A stretch of 64,000 nucleotides of DNA from Fischerella sp. PCC 9431 (GCF_000447295.1 NZ_KE650771.1:3714310-3778309), one strand, 5' to 3'. Counted from the stretch's first letter, positions 46,063 to 55,792 are shown. The notes: generated from the sequence alone by a model not told the origin. Translations and numbers: made by a program.

Positions 46063-46945
46063 ATTACCTGACAACCAAAAAACCAAAATCAACGATAAAC
46101 CGTCTTGGGTTACTTTTGTTCTCAAGCGGTTTATTTTAGTTTTGCTCTGAGTGCGATCGCGTAGCGGCTGCTTTGCAGCATCGCTTTCACTAAGCACAAA
46201 AGCTAAAGGCGATCGCACTCATATTTTTTGAAATCAATCAAAAAATCCGATTCAGAAAACGATTCATACTGCGTTTTACTAAAACTGGGATCGTAAGTGA
46301 AGGATTGGTACAAGCTGTCGAACCAGGGATGAGAGAACCATCAACAACAAATAAGTTGCGATCGCCATAGACAAGACCATGAGATAATAAGCAACATATC
46401 GTCAATTCAATATAAATCAAGTAAAAGAGTATTAGGAATTTATTAAATTTCTAATAACTGTCTTAACTGTCTTAATTGTCCTTGCATTCTCATTAAATAT
46501 CTGAGAGAGTAAAAACAATCAAGCTTATAAACATACATTTCAAGCGACTTCCAGCTTTGGCAAAATTCAAGACAGACGCTTTCAGGTAGCAATTATATGT
46601 GCTGCTGCAATAGTATTGTGCATTCTCCACGGGACTAATGTCTTGTGGCGAAAATTGTTGTGTTGAGTTGTTTTTTGCGTGCCATACAGTTTTTGGAATA
46701 CAAGGAAAAACCATGAATTTATTAGGCAAACCTTCTCAACTAAGAAATTATAACAGTGGCTTTGATTTGAATCTGGTCGGCTTTATATAGCTGGCTAGAT
46801 ACAACTTCTGGACAATGCGGCAGTTGCTTATACATAAGAATATCTTTATGTCAAGTCTTCAGTCGCAGTTTCTTCAAAACGTCCAGAAGCTTTTGTTACC
46901 ATCACTTTGCTCAAGTTGAGCCATTTTGTAACCAAAGGTGAATGT
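46063..46945. other. Intergenic region with HIP1 inverted repeat and gene remnant
   Basis: GAGTGCGATCGC (46149-46160) and its complement (46209-46220) bracket a 48-nt segment with further pairing. Then comes a GMC-oxidoreductase fragment (46238-46381). From 46430 to 46945 nothing coding is supported. Confidence 0.45.
46238..46381 (-). pseudogene. C-terminal fragment of a GMC-family oxidoreductase
   Basis: The reverse strand encodes HGLVYGDRNLFVVDGSLIPGSTACTNPSLTI followed by a short tail, the conserved end of GMC (glucose-methanol-choline) oxidoreductases, where His, Asp-Gly-Ser and Asn-Pro contact FAD and substrate. Everything N-terminal is missing; upstream DNA has no related sequence. It is the remnant of a deletion. 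Confidence 0.7.
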
Positions 46946-47428
46946 ATGGCAGAACTGAATTTCACGATATACGCACAACAAAATACTAACTGGTGCTGGG
47001 CTGGTTGTTCATATAGTATTGCCAAGTTTTATGACCCAGCAACTTCTTGGACCCAAGCCAAAATTGTCAATGCTGAATTAGGGCGCACAGATTGCGAAAT
47101 TAATGGTTCCTCTTCTGCTTGCAATATACCCTGGTACTTAGACAGAGCACTTACAAGAGTAGGGTACTTCTATAAAATATACACTGGTCAACCTACTCTG
47201 GCAGGTGCCGAAGGAGAACTCTCTAATGGAACCCCTTTTGGTGCGCGGATTGGTTGGTCCACTGGTGGCGGTCACTTCGTGGTGGTGTCAGGTGCCAGCA
47301 CTTCTACTGGGTACGTTACAGTTAAAGACCCTTGGGGTGGGGCTACCAAGAATATGACCTGGGACACGTTCTGCAATTACTACGAAAGCCAAGGTCGGTT
47401 GACGCACTATTACGAGACTAAACAATAA
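46946..47428 (+). CDS. Papain-like cysteine protease family protein
   Basis: 160 residues from ATG 46946 (AAAGGTG upstream); a start at 46907 would add 13 residues. The N-terminal QQNTNWCWAGCSYSIAKFYD is the catalytic Cys helix of papain-like C39/C70 relatives, with His in GGGHFVVVSG and the third residue in VKDPWGG. There is no signal peptide. It is followed 30 nt later by the gene at 47459. It may be a protease or transglutaminase-like enzyme, possibly an effector, but the target is unknown. Confidence 0.8.
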   Translation: MAELNFTIYAQQNTNWCWAGCSYSIAKFYDPATSWTQAKIVNAELGRTDCEINGSSSACNIPWYLDRALTRVGYFYKIYTGQPTLAGAEGELSNGTPFGARIGWSTGGGHFVVVSGASTSTGYVTVKDPWGGATKNMTWDTFCNYYESQGRLTHYYETKQ

Positions 47429-47458
47429 ACTTGGTTATGCAAATTAGGAGAAAAAATC

Positions 47459-48121
47459 ATGCCAGTCAAACTTAAACAACCACCAGCTAAATCGCAACAA
47501 GCCTTAGTTGAAGGACTCAACAATTTACCTCCTGGACTAGCACGTTCTAAAAAAGGTCGTTCTTTTGCTGAAAGTGCGACTCAGTTTAAACCAGGCTCAC
47601 CTAATTTAGTACAACACCCCGTCTATACTGTGGGTTTGCAAGAATTAGCAGAGAGCGGTTTAGCCAATGCTAAACAAATTAGTTGGCGCTATGTATACCC
47701 TAAACGCAACAACACTGACGATGAATTCGCAGTGGAAATCGCGATAGATGAGAATGAACAAAACCATACCTTCTTGAATACGGAAGAAGGTGAATTTGTA
47801 CCAGGGACAATATCAGCCTTCAAAAAAGCTGAACGTCTAGAGCGGTCAAAAAAACATGATTATGAATTGCGAGTGTTAAAAATTCCTAGTATTTATCTGT
47901 TTGCTTTGTGGCTCAAAGACGAGCAAGGTAATGATGACATTTTTATCCCGCTTGTAGAGGCTAGCCCACAACTAGCAGCTAAAGAACAGTACTCTAAAGA
48001 AGAGTTTGAGAGAATCTTGCGCCAAGATGCTCAACAGCAATTGCAAGCGCAGCAGCAATTGCAATTCCCTGAACCAACTGACGGCGATACACCACCGCTA
48101 GGAGGGTCTGTGAGTCTCTGA
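47459..48121 (+). CDS. Partner protein of the papain-like protease, unknown function
   Basis: 220 residues, no signal or membrane helix. A central region with HTFLNTEEGEFVPGTISAFKKAERL and YELRVLKIPSIYLFALWLKDEQGNDDIFIPL looks like a compact alpha/beta domain; the C-terminus is Gln-rich (QQQLQAQQQLQFPEP). A strong AGGAG site precedes the ATG. Position suggests a substrate, chaperone or inhibitor of the protease. No family is recognised. Confidence 0.7.
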   Translation: MPVKLKQPPAKSQQALVEGLNNLPPGLARSKKGRSFAESATQFKPGSPNLVQHPVYTVGLQELAESGLANAKQISWRYVYPKRNNTDDEFAVEIAIDENEQNHTFLNTEEGEFVPGTISAFKKAERLERSKKHDYELRVLKIPSIYLFALWLKDEQGNDDIFIPLVEASPQLAAKEQYSKEEFERILRQDAQQQLQAQQQLQFPEPTDGDTPPLGGSVSL

Positions 48122-48271
48122 CATAATGCACTTTGAGCTACTAGGAAGCGATTCTCTTATCCCACATTTACCTGAATAACCTCTAAAGTAACACAAAGTC
48201 CAAACGTAACGCACTCCCGACGCCAAGGTTTTGCCTACGGCGCGGGACTTGTTTGTTTATTCATCGTTGTT

Positions 48272-49015
48272 TCAAGCCACTCCGCCGTTAACGCGGATAT
48301 TTTGTCCAGTAATCCATCTTGCTTCATCGCTAGCAAGAAATGCTACCACATCGGCAATATCTTGGACTTGTCCTAATCCTCCTAATGCGGATGCTTGCGC
48401 TAAACGGTTGATTTGTTCTTCGGTTTTACCTTGGCGGAATAATTCTGTGTCTGTGGGACCGGGTGAGATGACATTAACTGTAATTCCCCTGCTACCTAGT
48501 TCTTTGGCTACTATACGCGTGATTTGTTCCACTGCACCTTTAGTTCCTACATAGGCGCTATAGGTAGGTAACATCATCGCTGTTGTGGTTGAGGAAAAGT
48601 TAATAATACGTCCACCATCTGCCATGCGGTGTGCGGCTTGTTGACAAGTAAAGTATGTACCTTTGACGTTAACAGCAAAAATTTGATCAAACTCTGCTTC
48701 TGTGACTTCTATAATTGGTTTATATACTATCGCTCCAGCATTATTTACCAAAATATCAACTTTGCCAAAGGTTTCAATAGTTTGGTCAAAAAGTTTTTGA
48801 ATCTCAGTGACTTTGCTAATATCTGCTTGTACAGCGATCGCTTTGCTGCCTAATTTTTCGATTTCGGCGACAACTTCTTGCGCCTTTTGGGCATTTCCTG
48901 CATAGTTAACAGTAACAAACGCTCCTTGTTCTGCTAATTTGAGAGCGATCGCACGTCCAATTCCCCGCGATGCACCTGTCATAATTGCAACTTTTCCTGC
49001 TAAAGATGACATCAT
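48272..49015 (-). CDS. SDR-family oxidoreductase (FabG-like)
   Basis: 247 residues. TGASRGIGRAIA, NNAGA, the catalytic Ser in FSSTTT, Tyr/Lys in YSAYVGTKGAVEQI and the C-terminal DVVAFLASDEARWITGQNIRVNGG are all FabG-like. Substrate is not known. Separated by about 90 nt from the pirin gene on the same strand. A second Met (49012) is an equal start. Confidence 0.92.
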   Translation of the reverse strand: MMSSLAGKVAIMTGASRGIGRAIALKLAEQGAFVTVNYAGNAQKAQEVVAEIEKLGSKAIAVQADISKVTEIQKLFDQTIETFGKVDILVNNAGAIVYKPIIEVTEAEFDQIFAVNVKGTYFTCQQAAHRMADGGRIINFSSTTTAMMLPTYSAYVGTKGAVEQITRIVAKELGSRGITVNVISPGPTDTELFRQGKTEEQINRLAQASALGGLGQVQDIADVVAFLASDEARWITGQNIRVNGGVA

Positions 49016-49063
49016 AATTCTCTGTGCAAATTTTCCAAATCTACTGGTTTAACCATAGTAAAG

Positions 49064-49096
49064 CTTTGTAGTGAGCGCGGAAGCACTCACTACGAA
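49064..49096. repeat. Small hairpin (TTTGTAGTGAG... family)
   Basis: TTTGTAGTGAGCGC and CACTCACTACGAAC pair around GGAAG. It is a short relative of the element at 53875-53929, between the SDR and pirin genes. Confidence 0.55.
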
Positions 49097-49106
49097 CTGT
49101 TACAAT

Positions 49107-49823
49107 TTAACCCAAATCAAACAACAAGATTTCCGAACCAACATCAGTACTAATTTCTAGTTGTTCTTCACCATTCATTTGCACACCATCGCCTTCTCGG
49201 AGTTCTTCACCATTTAGTTTGGCGACACCTTTAGCGATTTGCAACCAACCATAACGCTCAGGTAAAAGATGGTAATTCACAACATCACCTGCTTCTAAAA
49301 CAGATGCGTACAAATCAACATCTTGGAAGATTTTCACAGCACCATCACGTCCATCTTTTGCTGCAATTAATTTTAGTTTTCCCTTTCTTTCTTCGAGAGG
49401 AAAAGCCTTTTGGTCGTATCTCGGTTGTAGTTTTTGCTGATTGGGAATAATCCAAATTTGCAACAAGTGAGTTGGTTCTGTTTCGGAAGGATTAAATTCG
49501 CTGTGTAAAATTCCAGTTCCAGCACTCATAATTTGTGCTTCCCCTGGACGAATAATAGAACCATTACCCAAGCTGTCTTTATGTTCTATCGCACCTTGTA
49601 TGACATAGGTAAGAATTTCCATGTCTTTATGACCATGAGTCGGAAAACCTGCGCCAGGTACTATCCGGTCATCGTTAATTACACGCAAAGAACGAAATGC
49701 TATGCGATTTGGGTCATAAAAGTTACCGAAAGAAAATGTATGGTAACTATCGAGCCATCCTGTTTGGGTACGACCACGTGCATTTCGATCATGAATGAGA
49801 TGAGTTTTAGTATTGGAAGCCAT
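49107..49823 (-). CDS. Pirin family protein (YhaK/quercetinase-like)
   Basis: 238 residues with the bicupin pirin pattern: RGRTQTGWLDSYHTFSFGNFYDP, the metal-binding PTHGHKDMEILTYV (two His), GHxxx and HSEFNPSE (His and Glu). Pirins bind Fe or Ni and several have quercetin dioxygenase activity; some act as redox sensors. Physiological role here is unknown. Confidence 0.92.
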   Translation of the reverse strand: MASNTKTHLIHDRNARGRTQTGWLDSYHTFSFGNFYDPNRIAFRSLRVINDDRIVPGAGFPTHGHKDMEILTYVIQGAIEHKDSLGNGSIIRPGEAQIMSAGTGILHSEFNPSETEPTHLLQIWIIPNQQKLQPRYDQKAFPLEERKGKLKLIAAKDGRDGAVKIFQDVDLYASVLEAGDVVNYHLLPERYGWLQIAKGVAKLNGEELREGDGVQMNGEEQLEISTDVGSEILLFDLG

Positions 49824-49965
49824 AATTTACTCCGTAAATGAATTAAAGACAAACAAAGAAGGACAAAGAGATTAACTTAATAGCAAATCCATGATTTTTG
49901 AGTCTATGAGTCATACTTCTATAGTCAGTTGTATTGGGAGCATCCCAATTTTTTCAAAATACCGT

Positions 49966-50095
49966 AAAGCAAACGGTTTAAACCCTTTGCTAATAGCGCA
50001 AGTCGTCTTCAGACGACTTCATAATCCAACACTCTGCTTCAGCAGACTTTCACTATGAGACTGCGATTTCAATCGCAGGCGTTTTTTGAACATTT
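49966..50095. repeat. Chained-hairpin dispersed repeat, copy A
   Basis: Consists of AAACGGTTTAAACCCTTTGCTAATAGC, then GTCGTC/GACGAC, then a stem with TCTGCT/AGCAGA, then CTGCGATT/AATCGCAG, in the same order as copy B (55793-55906). The first arm is degenerate. Confidence 0.75.
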
Positions 50096-50377
50096 GGGAT
50101 GCTCCCGTTATATTGCTGTCATAAATGTTTTATTTTCATGTATTTAACCAGAATTGAAATTACAATTAATCAAATCTCAATAACAGTAAGTGTGGCTTGT
50201 CGAGGAATTTCTTATTACCCTGTTTTTTTCCTATTTCAATATTAGAGTATTTATCTTCAAAATGAAAAGTAGATACTTAAAAGTAAGATACTTACCAAAA
50301 AGTTACTACTATTTATATCCTAATTAGATGAAATTATAATCAAAAGATAAACTATGAAATAATCAAAAATCGAAATG

Positions 50378-50410
50378 TGGGGTGTGTTGTCGCGCCGATC
50401 TACGCACCGT
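50378..50410. repeat. Dispersed hairpin fragment
   Basis: GGGGTGTGTTGTCGCG...CTACGCACC; second copy of the element at 16788. Confidence 0.5.
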
Positions 50411-50828
50411 CAATAATTTAGCACTTACGCACTTTACATCATAAACTTGCAATACACTGTAATCTCTCTTCTAAGCGTGCGATCGCTTTGACAATTTTGA
50501 CCAAAAAAAGAAGGATACAAAAGATGTTTTTCGAGACGCTTTGCGCGAATAAAAACAGCGTCCTTATTTCAATACCACTATGCGTAAGGGTGGGTTCCTT
50601 CTGCCCTCTGCCCTCTGCCTTCTCAAAGAAGTCGCTTACGTGCCTACCATAGATATTTTGAATTCCCCCAAAGGGGGTTGACATTTTTTTTATTGTGTGG
50701 CTCCCAATAAAACGCCAAGAAAAATAGACGATAAAATTTGGCTTTGAGATGATATCTTGTATTATAGATTTAATTCAATCATAACTATTGGATAAAAAAT
50801 ATATAAGAATTTATTACAGTAACTATCG

Positions 50829-50846
50829 TTGAATTGTCTAGTTCAA
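50829..50846 (+). promoter_or_regulatory. Possible LysR-type operator upstream of ndhF
   Basis: TTGAATTGTCTAGTTCAA is a near-palindrome (TTGAA, 8-nt centre, TTCAA) 155 nt before the ndhF start. LysR-type regulators (NdhR/CcmR, CmpR) control CO2-uptake genes in cyanobacteria; assignment is speculative. Confidence 0.25.
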
Positions 50847-51000
50847 GTAATTCCATTTTGAGACCTATAAGGATAATCTATTTTTAACAAGATTAAACAA
50901 ATATAAATTTGTTTGAACTCCCATAGCGGCGTTGTCTGGAAGCAACGGTTGTGTTTTTACAACTGCAATTTGGTTTTGCTGTAAATTTAGAGGTGAGTTA

Positions 51001-52860
51001 ATGACTCAGTTCCTGCTTGAGACCGTTTGGTTAGTACCTTTATATGCCCTAATAGGCGCACTTTTGGCTGTACCTTGGTCGCCGGGAATTATTAGGCGTA
51101 CAGGGCCAAGACCAGCAGGTTATGCCAATTTAATCATGACATTTTTAGCGTTTATTCACGCTACTTTTGCATTTCCTGCAACTTGGAACCAGCCAGCTTA
51201 TCAAGTATTTATACCTTGGTTGAATACTGCGGGTTTGAACCTGTCCATTGATTTAGAAATATCTTCGATCAGTGTGGGCGCAATGATTGTAGTTTGTGGC
51301 TTAAATTTGCTAGCACAGATTTATGCCATTGGCTACATGGAAATGGATTGGGGTTGGGGACGTTTTTATTCTTTGTTGGGAATGTTTGAAGCGGGACTAT
51401 GCGCTCTTGCTTTGTGTAACAACTTATTCTTTAGCTATGTAATTCTGGAGATTCTGACTCTCGGAACTTACTTATTAGTTGGATTGTGGTTTAGCCAACC
51501 TTTAGTAGTCACTGGGGCGAGAGATGCATTTTTAACTAAACGGGTAGGCGACTTATTCCTATTAATGGGAGTATTAGGAATCTGGCCTTTAGCACACACT
51601 TGGAATTATACGGAATTAGGCGAGTGGGCAACTACTGCTAATGTAAATCCAACATTAATGGCTCTAGTTGGTTTAGCACTAATTGCTGGGCCTATGGGTA
51701 AGTGCGCTCAATTTCCCTTACATCTGTGGTTGGATGAGGCTATGGAAGGGCCTGTCCCCAGTACAATTTTGCGTAACTCGGTGGTGGTTGCTAGTGGTGC
51801 ATGGGTGCTAATTAAACTACAACCTGTTTTTAACTTGTCGCCGATAGTTTCTATGGCGATGATTGGTATTGGTGCAATCACAGCAGTGGGTGCTTCTTTG
51901 ATTGCGATCGCTCAAATTGATATTAAACGCTGTTTGTCATATTCTGTTAGTGCCTACTTGGGTTTAGTATTTATCGCCGTCGGTACAGAGCAAGACGAAG
52001 CCGCACTGTTGTTAGTACTTACCCATGCTTTGAGTGCAGCATTACTGGTAATGAGTACAGGGGCTGTGATCTGGAACAGTATTACTCAAAATGTCACCCA
52101 ATTAGGTGGACTATGGTCACGTCGTCCCATATCTGGATTAGCCTATGTGGTAGGTATCTTGGGGCTAATTGGTCTTCCCCCCTTGGGTAGCTTTTGGGCA
52201 TTATTAGAATTAGCAAACGGACTGTGGACAACAAAACCTTGGCTGATTGGAATTGTCATAGCAGTCAATGCTTTGACAGCTTTTAGCTTAACCAGAGAAT
52301 TTTGTCTGATTTTTGGTGGTAAACCCCAACAAATGAGTGAGCGATCGCCCGAAGTTAGCTGGCAAATGGCGCTACCAATGATGATTTTGCTGGGCTTTAC
52401 TTTGCATCTTCCTTTAATTTTACAAAGTTTGTCACTCTTACCAAGTTGGGCTGATTTAAATAAAGATGTGGCACTACTTTTAATTTGGTCAAGTATTTTT
52501 GGGTGCAGCATCAGTGGTGTAATTTATCTGAGCAATGTACCAAAACCAATTCGCTTACCTTGGAAAGGTCTACAAGATTTAATTGCCTACGATTTTTACA
52601 CTCCCAAACTCTATCGCATGAGTATTGTTTTGAGTGTTGACCTCATTTCTAAACTTGCTGACATTGTTGATCGTTTTGTTGTTGATGGTATTGTGAATTT
52701 GGTTGGTTTAGCTTCCATTGGTGGTGGCGAAAGTCTCAAATATAGTACCTCTGGACAAACCCAATTTTATGCCTTCACTGTGCTTTTAGGAGTCGGTGTT
52801 TTAGGAATTTTCGTTACCTGGCCCTATTGGGGAAATCAGTTTTTAGACATGATGTTTTAA
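51001..52860 (+). CDS. ndhF: NAD(P)H-quinone oxidoreductase subunit NdhF (CO2-uptake type, NdhF3/F4)
   Basis: 619 residues from ATG 51001 with GAGGTGA five nt upstream; a start at 50932 is not supported. About 15-16 membrane helices, with the antiporter-like core GPMGKCAQFPLHLWLDEAMEGPVPSTILRNSVVVASG in part and the lysine-bearing helices. Sequence and operon partners (ndhD, CO2 hydration protein) place it in the NDH-1MS/MS' complexes, which hydrate CO2 to bicarbonate at the thylakoid rather than in respiration. It is shorter than NdhF1. Confidence 0.92.
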   Translation: MTQFLLETVWLVPLYALIGALLAVPWSPGIIRRTGPRPAGYANLIMTFLAFIHATFAFPATWNQPAYQVFIPWLNTAGLNLSIDLEISSISVGAMIVVCGLNLLAQIYAIGYMEMDWGWGRFYSLLGMFEAGLCALALCNNLFFSYVILEILTLGTYLLVGLWFSQPLVVTGARDAFLTKRVGDLFLLMGVLGIWPLAHTWNYTELGEWATTANVNPTLMALVGLALIAGPMGKCAQFPLHLWLDEAMEGPVPSTILRNSVVVASGAWVLIKLQPVFNLSPIVSMAMIGIGAITAVGASLIAIAQIDIKRCLSYSVSAYLGLVFIAVGTEQDEAALLLVLTHALSAALLVMSTGAVIWNSITQNVTQLGGLWSRRPISGLAYVVGILGLIGLPPLGSFWALLELANGLWTTKPWLIGIVIAVNALTAFSLTREFCLIFGGKPQQMSERSPEVSWQMALPMMILLGFTLHLPLILQSLSLLPSWADLNKDVALLLIWSSIFGCSISGVIYLSNVPKPIRLPWKGLQDLIAYDFYTPKLYRMSIVLSVDLISKLADIVDRFVVDGIVNLVGLASIGGGESLKYSTSGQTQFYAFTVLLGVGVLGIFVTWPYWGNQFLDMMF

Positions 52861-53139
52861 ATACCCCAAAAAGGATTTAATAACTCCCATCAGCTGTGCA
52901 TCTTCCTTTTATGACTAGCATCACGGAAGTATTAGCCGCTAGTCAGAAACTCTAATTTTGCATAAATAAAACTTGATATTTCTTAGACACTCAGTATAAA
53001 AGCAAAGTCCTTAATATAGTGAGCAAGACTCATAGATTTAAGGTAGCTTTATTAACTATCTTTTTTAAGTATCCTGGGTTTATACTGTTAACTGTCAGAT
53101 ATCAGGTTATTTACATTTGGTATTGGAGGAGCATCTTAA

Positions 53140-53838
53140 ATGAGCGGAATTGTTTCAAGAAGAAATTTACTGAAGTTAGGTGCAGGAGCAGTAGGTACAG
53201 GAGTATTAACAGCCGGAGTCGGTTCTCAATTAATTTCTCCACCAAAAGCAGTTGCTCAAAATGACATATCTCCTGATCAAGCATTAAAACAACTCCTAGA
53301 AGGTAATAAACGGTTTGCTGAAAGAAAACGGCAAAATCCGCATCAAAGTTATACACGTATAGCAGAAGTTGCCAAAGGTCAAAAACCGTTTGCTTCTATT
53401 CTTGGTTGTGCTGATTCCCGTGTTCCCGCAGAGATTGTTTTTGACCAAGGATTTGGAGATTTATTTGTCTGTCGTGTAGCTGGTAATGTTGCCACACCAG
53501 AAGAAATTGGCAGCTTAGAATTTGGCAGTTCAATATTAGGCGCAAAAGTCATTATGGTCTTGGGTCATGAAAGATGTGGTGCGGTAACTGCCGCAATCAA
53601 AGGAGGTGAAGTTCCTGGTCAAATTGGTAGTTTAGTAACTGCTATCCAACCTAGTGTAGAAAAATCAAAAAATCAGCCTGGAGACAAGTTAGAAAATGCT
53701 TGTAAAGCCAACGTTATGGCACAAATAGAAAACTTGAAAAAATCGACAGTTCTAGCTCAATTAATTAAAGAAAATAAGCTAAAAATTGTTGGTGGATACT
53801 ATGATTTAGATACTGGTAAGGTCACTATGGTAAGTTAG
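53140..53838 (+). CDS. Beta-carbonic anhydrase with twin-arginine signal (EcaB-like)
   Basis: 232 residues. The N-terminus has SRRNLLK (residues 6-12), a hydrophobic stretch and AVAQ, a Tat signal with cleavage near 39. The mature part has the complete beta-CA zinc site: Cys90, Asp92-Arg94 dyad (CADSR), His143 and Cys146 (HERCG). It interconverts CO2 and bicarbonate in the periplasm or lumen. GGAGG lies nine nt upstream. It sits between ndhF and ndhD, in the same orientation, so it is probably expressed with the CO2-uptake complex. Synechocystis EcaB is a comparable exported beta-CA. Confidence 0.93.
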   Translation: MSGIVSRRNLLKLGAGAVGTGVLTAGVGSQLISPPKAVAQNDISPDQALKQLLEGNKRFAERKRQNPHQSYTRIAEVAKGQKPFASILGCADSRVPAEIVFDQGFGDLFVCRVAGNVATPEEIGSLEFGSSILGAKVIMVLGHERCGAVTAAIKGGEVPGQIGSLVTAIQPSVEKSKNQPGDKLENACKANVMAQIENLKKSTVLAQLIKENKLKIVGGYYDLDTGKVTMVS

Positions 53839-53874
53839 CAAGTTTACTTGTGGTCTGACAACCTAACTTTGAAA

Positions 53875-53929
53875 AGTTTGTAGTGAGGACTTTAGTCCTA
53901 TTTGAGCGCTAAAGCGCTCACTACAAACT
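53875..53929. repeat. Dispersed cloverleaf-like palindrome between carbonic anhydrase and ndhD
   Basis: Perfect 13-bp outer arms AGTTTGTAGTGAG (53875-53887) and complement (53917-53929) enclose AGGACT/AGTCCT and GAGCGCT/AGCGCTC stems. It resembles small non-autonomous elements common in Nostocales; a relative is at 49064. Confidence 0.7.
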
Positions 53930-54021
53930 CTGGATTGAACTCATAGATGAAGAAGTTTTTACCTAATCGAAATCATTGATTGGCATCAAACTTTGAAAAC
54001 ACCTATTTACTATCCCAACTT

Positions 54022-55521
54022 ATGCTCAGTGTTCTAATTTGGTTGCCGATTTTTGCGGCTGCTATCATCGCCTTATTACCTGGAAATATTTCTGCTAACC
54101 GTGTGCGTTTAGGAGCATTATTTGCTTCTGGAATAGTACTGTTGTGGAATCTTTTTCTCTTACTCAAATTTGATATCAACAATCCAGGGATGCAGTTACA
54201 AGAGTATCTGCCTTGGATTGAAACTCTTGGTTTAAGCTATCAGATTGGAGTCGATGGAATTTCTATCTTACTCCTGATTTTAAATAGCTTGCTCACTTGG
54301 ATTGCTATTTATAGCAGTAGTCAACAAACAGAACGTCCCCGACTTTTTTACTCTCTTATTTTGTTAGTGAGTGGTGGAGTCGCCGGTGCATTTTTAGCAG
54401 AGAATTTACTGCTATTCTTTTTATTCTACGAATTAGAATTAATACCCTTTTATCTACTAATTAGTATCTGGGGTGGGCAAAGAAGGGGATATGCTGGGAT
54501 TAAGTTTCTGATTTACACAGCTGTTTCCGGTGCATTAATTCTGGCTTCCTTCTTGGGAATTGTCTGGTTGACTGGTTCCACTAGCTTTAATTTAGATGCC
54601 ATTTCTACTCAGACTTTATCAGCAACAATGCAAATTGTTCTCTTGGCCGGAATTATCCTCGGTTTTGGCATCAAAATCCCTCTGGTTCCCCTGCATACTT
54701 GGCTACCAGATGCTTACGTTGAAGCTTCCGCACCGATCGCCATTCTGCTTGGTGGTGTGTTGGCAAAATTAGGAACCTACGGAATATTGCGGTTTGGAAT
54801 GGCGTTGTTTCCTGATGCTTGGAGTACGATCGCACCTACTTTGGCAATTTGGGGTGCAGTCAGTGCAATGTATGGCGCAGTCACTGCGATCGCTCAAAAA
54901 GACATCAAGCGCATGGTAGCATACAGTTCCATCGGTCACATGGGCTATATTCTCCTTGCTGCTGCTGCTAGTACACCCCTCGCCTTGGTTGGTGGTGTTG
55001 CCCAAATGGTTAGTCATGGTATTATTCTCGCCATTCTCTTCCACTTGGTCGGAGTTGTAGAAGCCAAGGTGGGAACCCGCGAGTTAGATGTCCTCAATGG
55101 TTTAATGAGTCCCATACGCGGTTTACCTCTGATCAGCGCCTTACTAGTTTTAGGCGGTATGGCTAGTGCGGGTATTCCTGGAATGACAGGATTCATCGCA
55201 GAATTTATCGTTTTCCAAGGCAGTTTTTCTGTCTTCCCCATCTCTACCTTATTATGTGTAGTTGCCACAGGTTTAACAGCTGTTTACTTTGTCATCCTCC
55301 TCAACCGTACCTGTTTTGGTAAACTCAACAACAATCTCGCCTACTATCCACGAGTCCTGTGGCACGAAAAAATGCCAGCCCTGATTCTATCAGCCTTGAT
55401 CTTATTTTTAGGACTACAACCTAATTGGTTAGTGCGTTGGGCTGAACCAACCACAACAGCAATGGTTGCAGTGATTCCGCACATCGAAAAAACAGCCACC
55501 CCACAAGTAGCCCTGAAATAA
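54022..55521 (+). CDS. ndhD: NAD(P)H-quinone oxidoreductase subunit NdhD (CO2-uptake type, NdhD3/D4)
   Basis: 499 residues from ATG 54022 (MLSVLIWLPIFAAAIIALLPG, the usual NdhD start); a TTG 14 codons upstream is not favoured. About 14 helices with the conserved Glu of LLFFLFYELELIPFYLLI and the Lys/His-bearing FGIKIPLVPLHTWLPDAYVEA and KDIKRMVAYSSIGHMGY helices. Together with NdhF it forms the distal membrane module onto which the CO2 hydration protein docks. Confidence 0.93.
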   Translation: MLSVLIWLPIFAAAIIALLPGNISANRVRLGALFASGIVLLWNLFLLLKFDINNPGMQLQEYLPWIETLGLSYQIGVDGISILLLILNSLLTWIAIYSSSQQTERPRLFYSLILLVSGGVAGAFLAENLLLFFLFYELELIPFYLLISIWGGQRRGYAGIKFLIYTAVSGALILASFLGIVWLTGSTSFNLDAISTQTLSATMQIVLLAGIILGFGIKIPLVPLHTWLPDAYVEASAPIAILLGGVLAKLGTYGILRFGMALFPDAWSTIAPTLAIWGAVSAMYGAVTAIAQKDIKRMVAYSSIGHMGYILLAAAASTPLALVGGVAQMVSHGIILAILFHLVGVVEAKVGTRELDVLNGLMSPIRGLPLISALLVLGGMASAGIPGMTGFIAEFIVFQGSFSVFPISTLLCVVATGLTAVYFVILLNRTCFGKLNNNLAYYPRVLWHEKMPALILSALILFLGLQPNWLVRWAEPTTTAMVAVIPHIEKTATPQVALK

Positions 55522-55579
55522 ACGCTAGTAGTTGGTGGTTAGTGATTAGTGGATAGTGGTTAACCAATTCACAATCTCG

Positions 55580-55791
55580 AAAATTCCAGTTTTGAACCTG
55601 AAAGTTCTAGTTTGAAACCTGAAAGTTCTAGTTTGAAACCCGAAAATTCTAGTTTGAAACCCAAAAGTTCTAGTTTGAAACCCGAAAATTCTAGTTTGAA
55701 ACCCGAAAGTTCTAGTTTGAAACCTGAAAGTTCTAGTTTGAAACCTGAAAGTTCTAGTTTGAAACCCGAAAGTTCTAGTTTGAAACCCGGA
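55580..55791. repeat. 21-bp minisatellite, about ten units
   Basis: Units contain AGTTCTAGTTTGAAACC followed by CGAA or TGAA. The first unit is degenerate and the others vary at two or three positions. The 21-bp phase leaves a frame of ESSSLKP heptads (55612-55797) that lacks a ribosome-binding site and is not considered a gene. Confidence 0.85.
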
Positions 55792-55792
55792 A

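Larger units (their letters stand above)
49824..51000. other. 1.2-kb intergenic region upstream of ndhF
   Basis: Contains the multi-hairpin repeat at 49966-50095, a hairpin fragment at 50378-50410, a CCCCC/GGGGG hairpin near 50664-50680 and an AT-rich segment that should hold the ndhF promoter. No gene is supported; the reverse frame at 50439-50684 is made of repeats. Confidence 0.45.

Noticed and set aside
46493..46729. 78-residue reverse frame upstream of the protease gene
   Set aside because: Random-looking composition without domain or ribosome-binding site.
50439..50684. 81-residue reverse frame upstream of ndhF
   Set aside because: Runs through hairpin repeats (CCCCC/GGGGG, CCCTCTGCC units) and has no recognisable domain.
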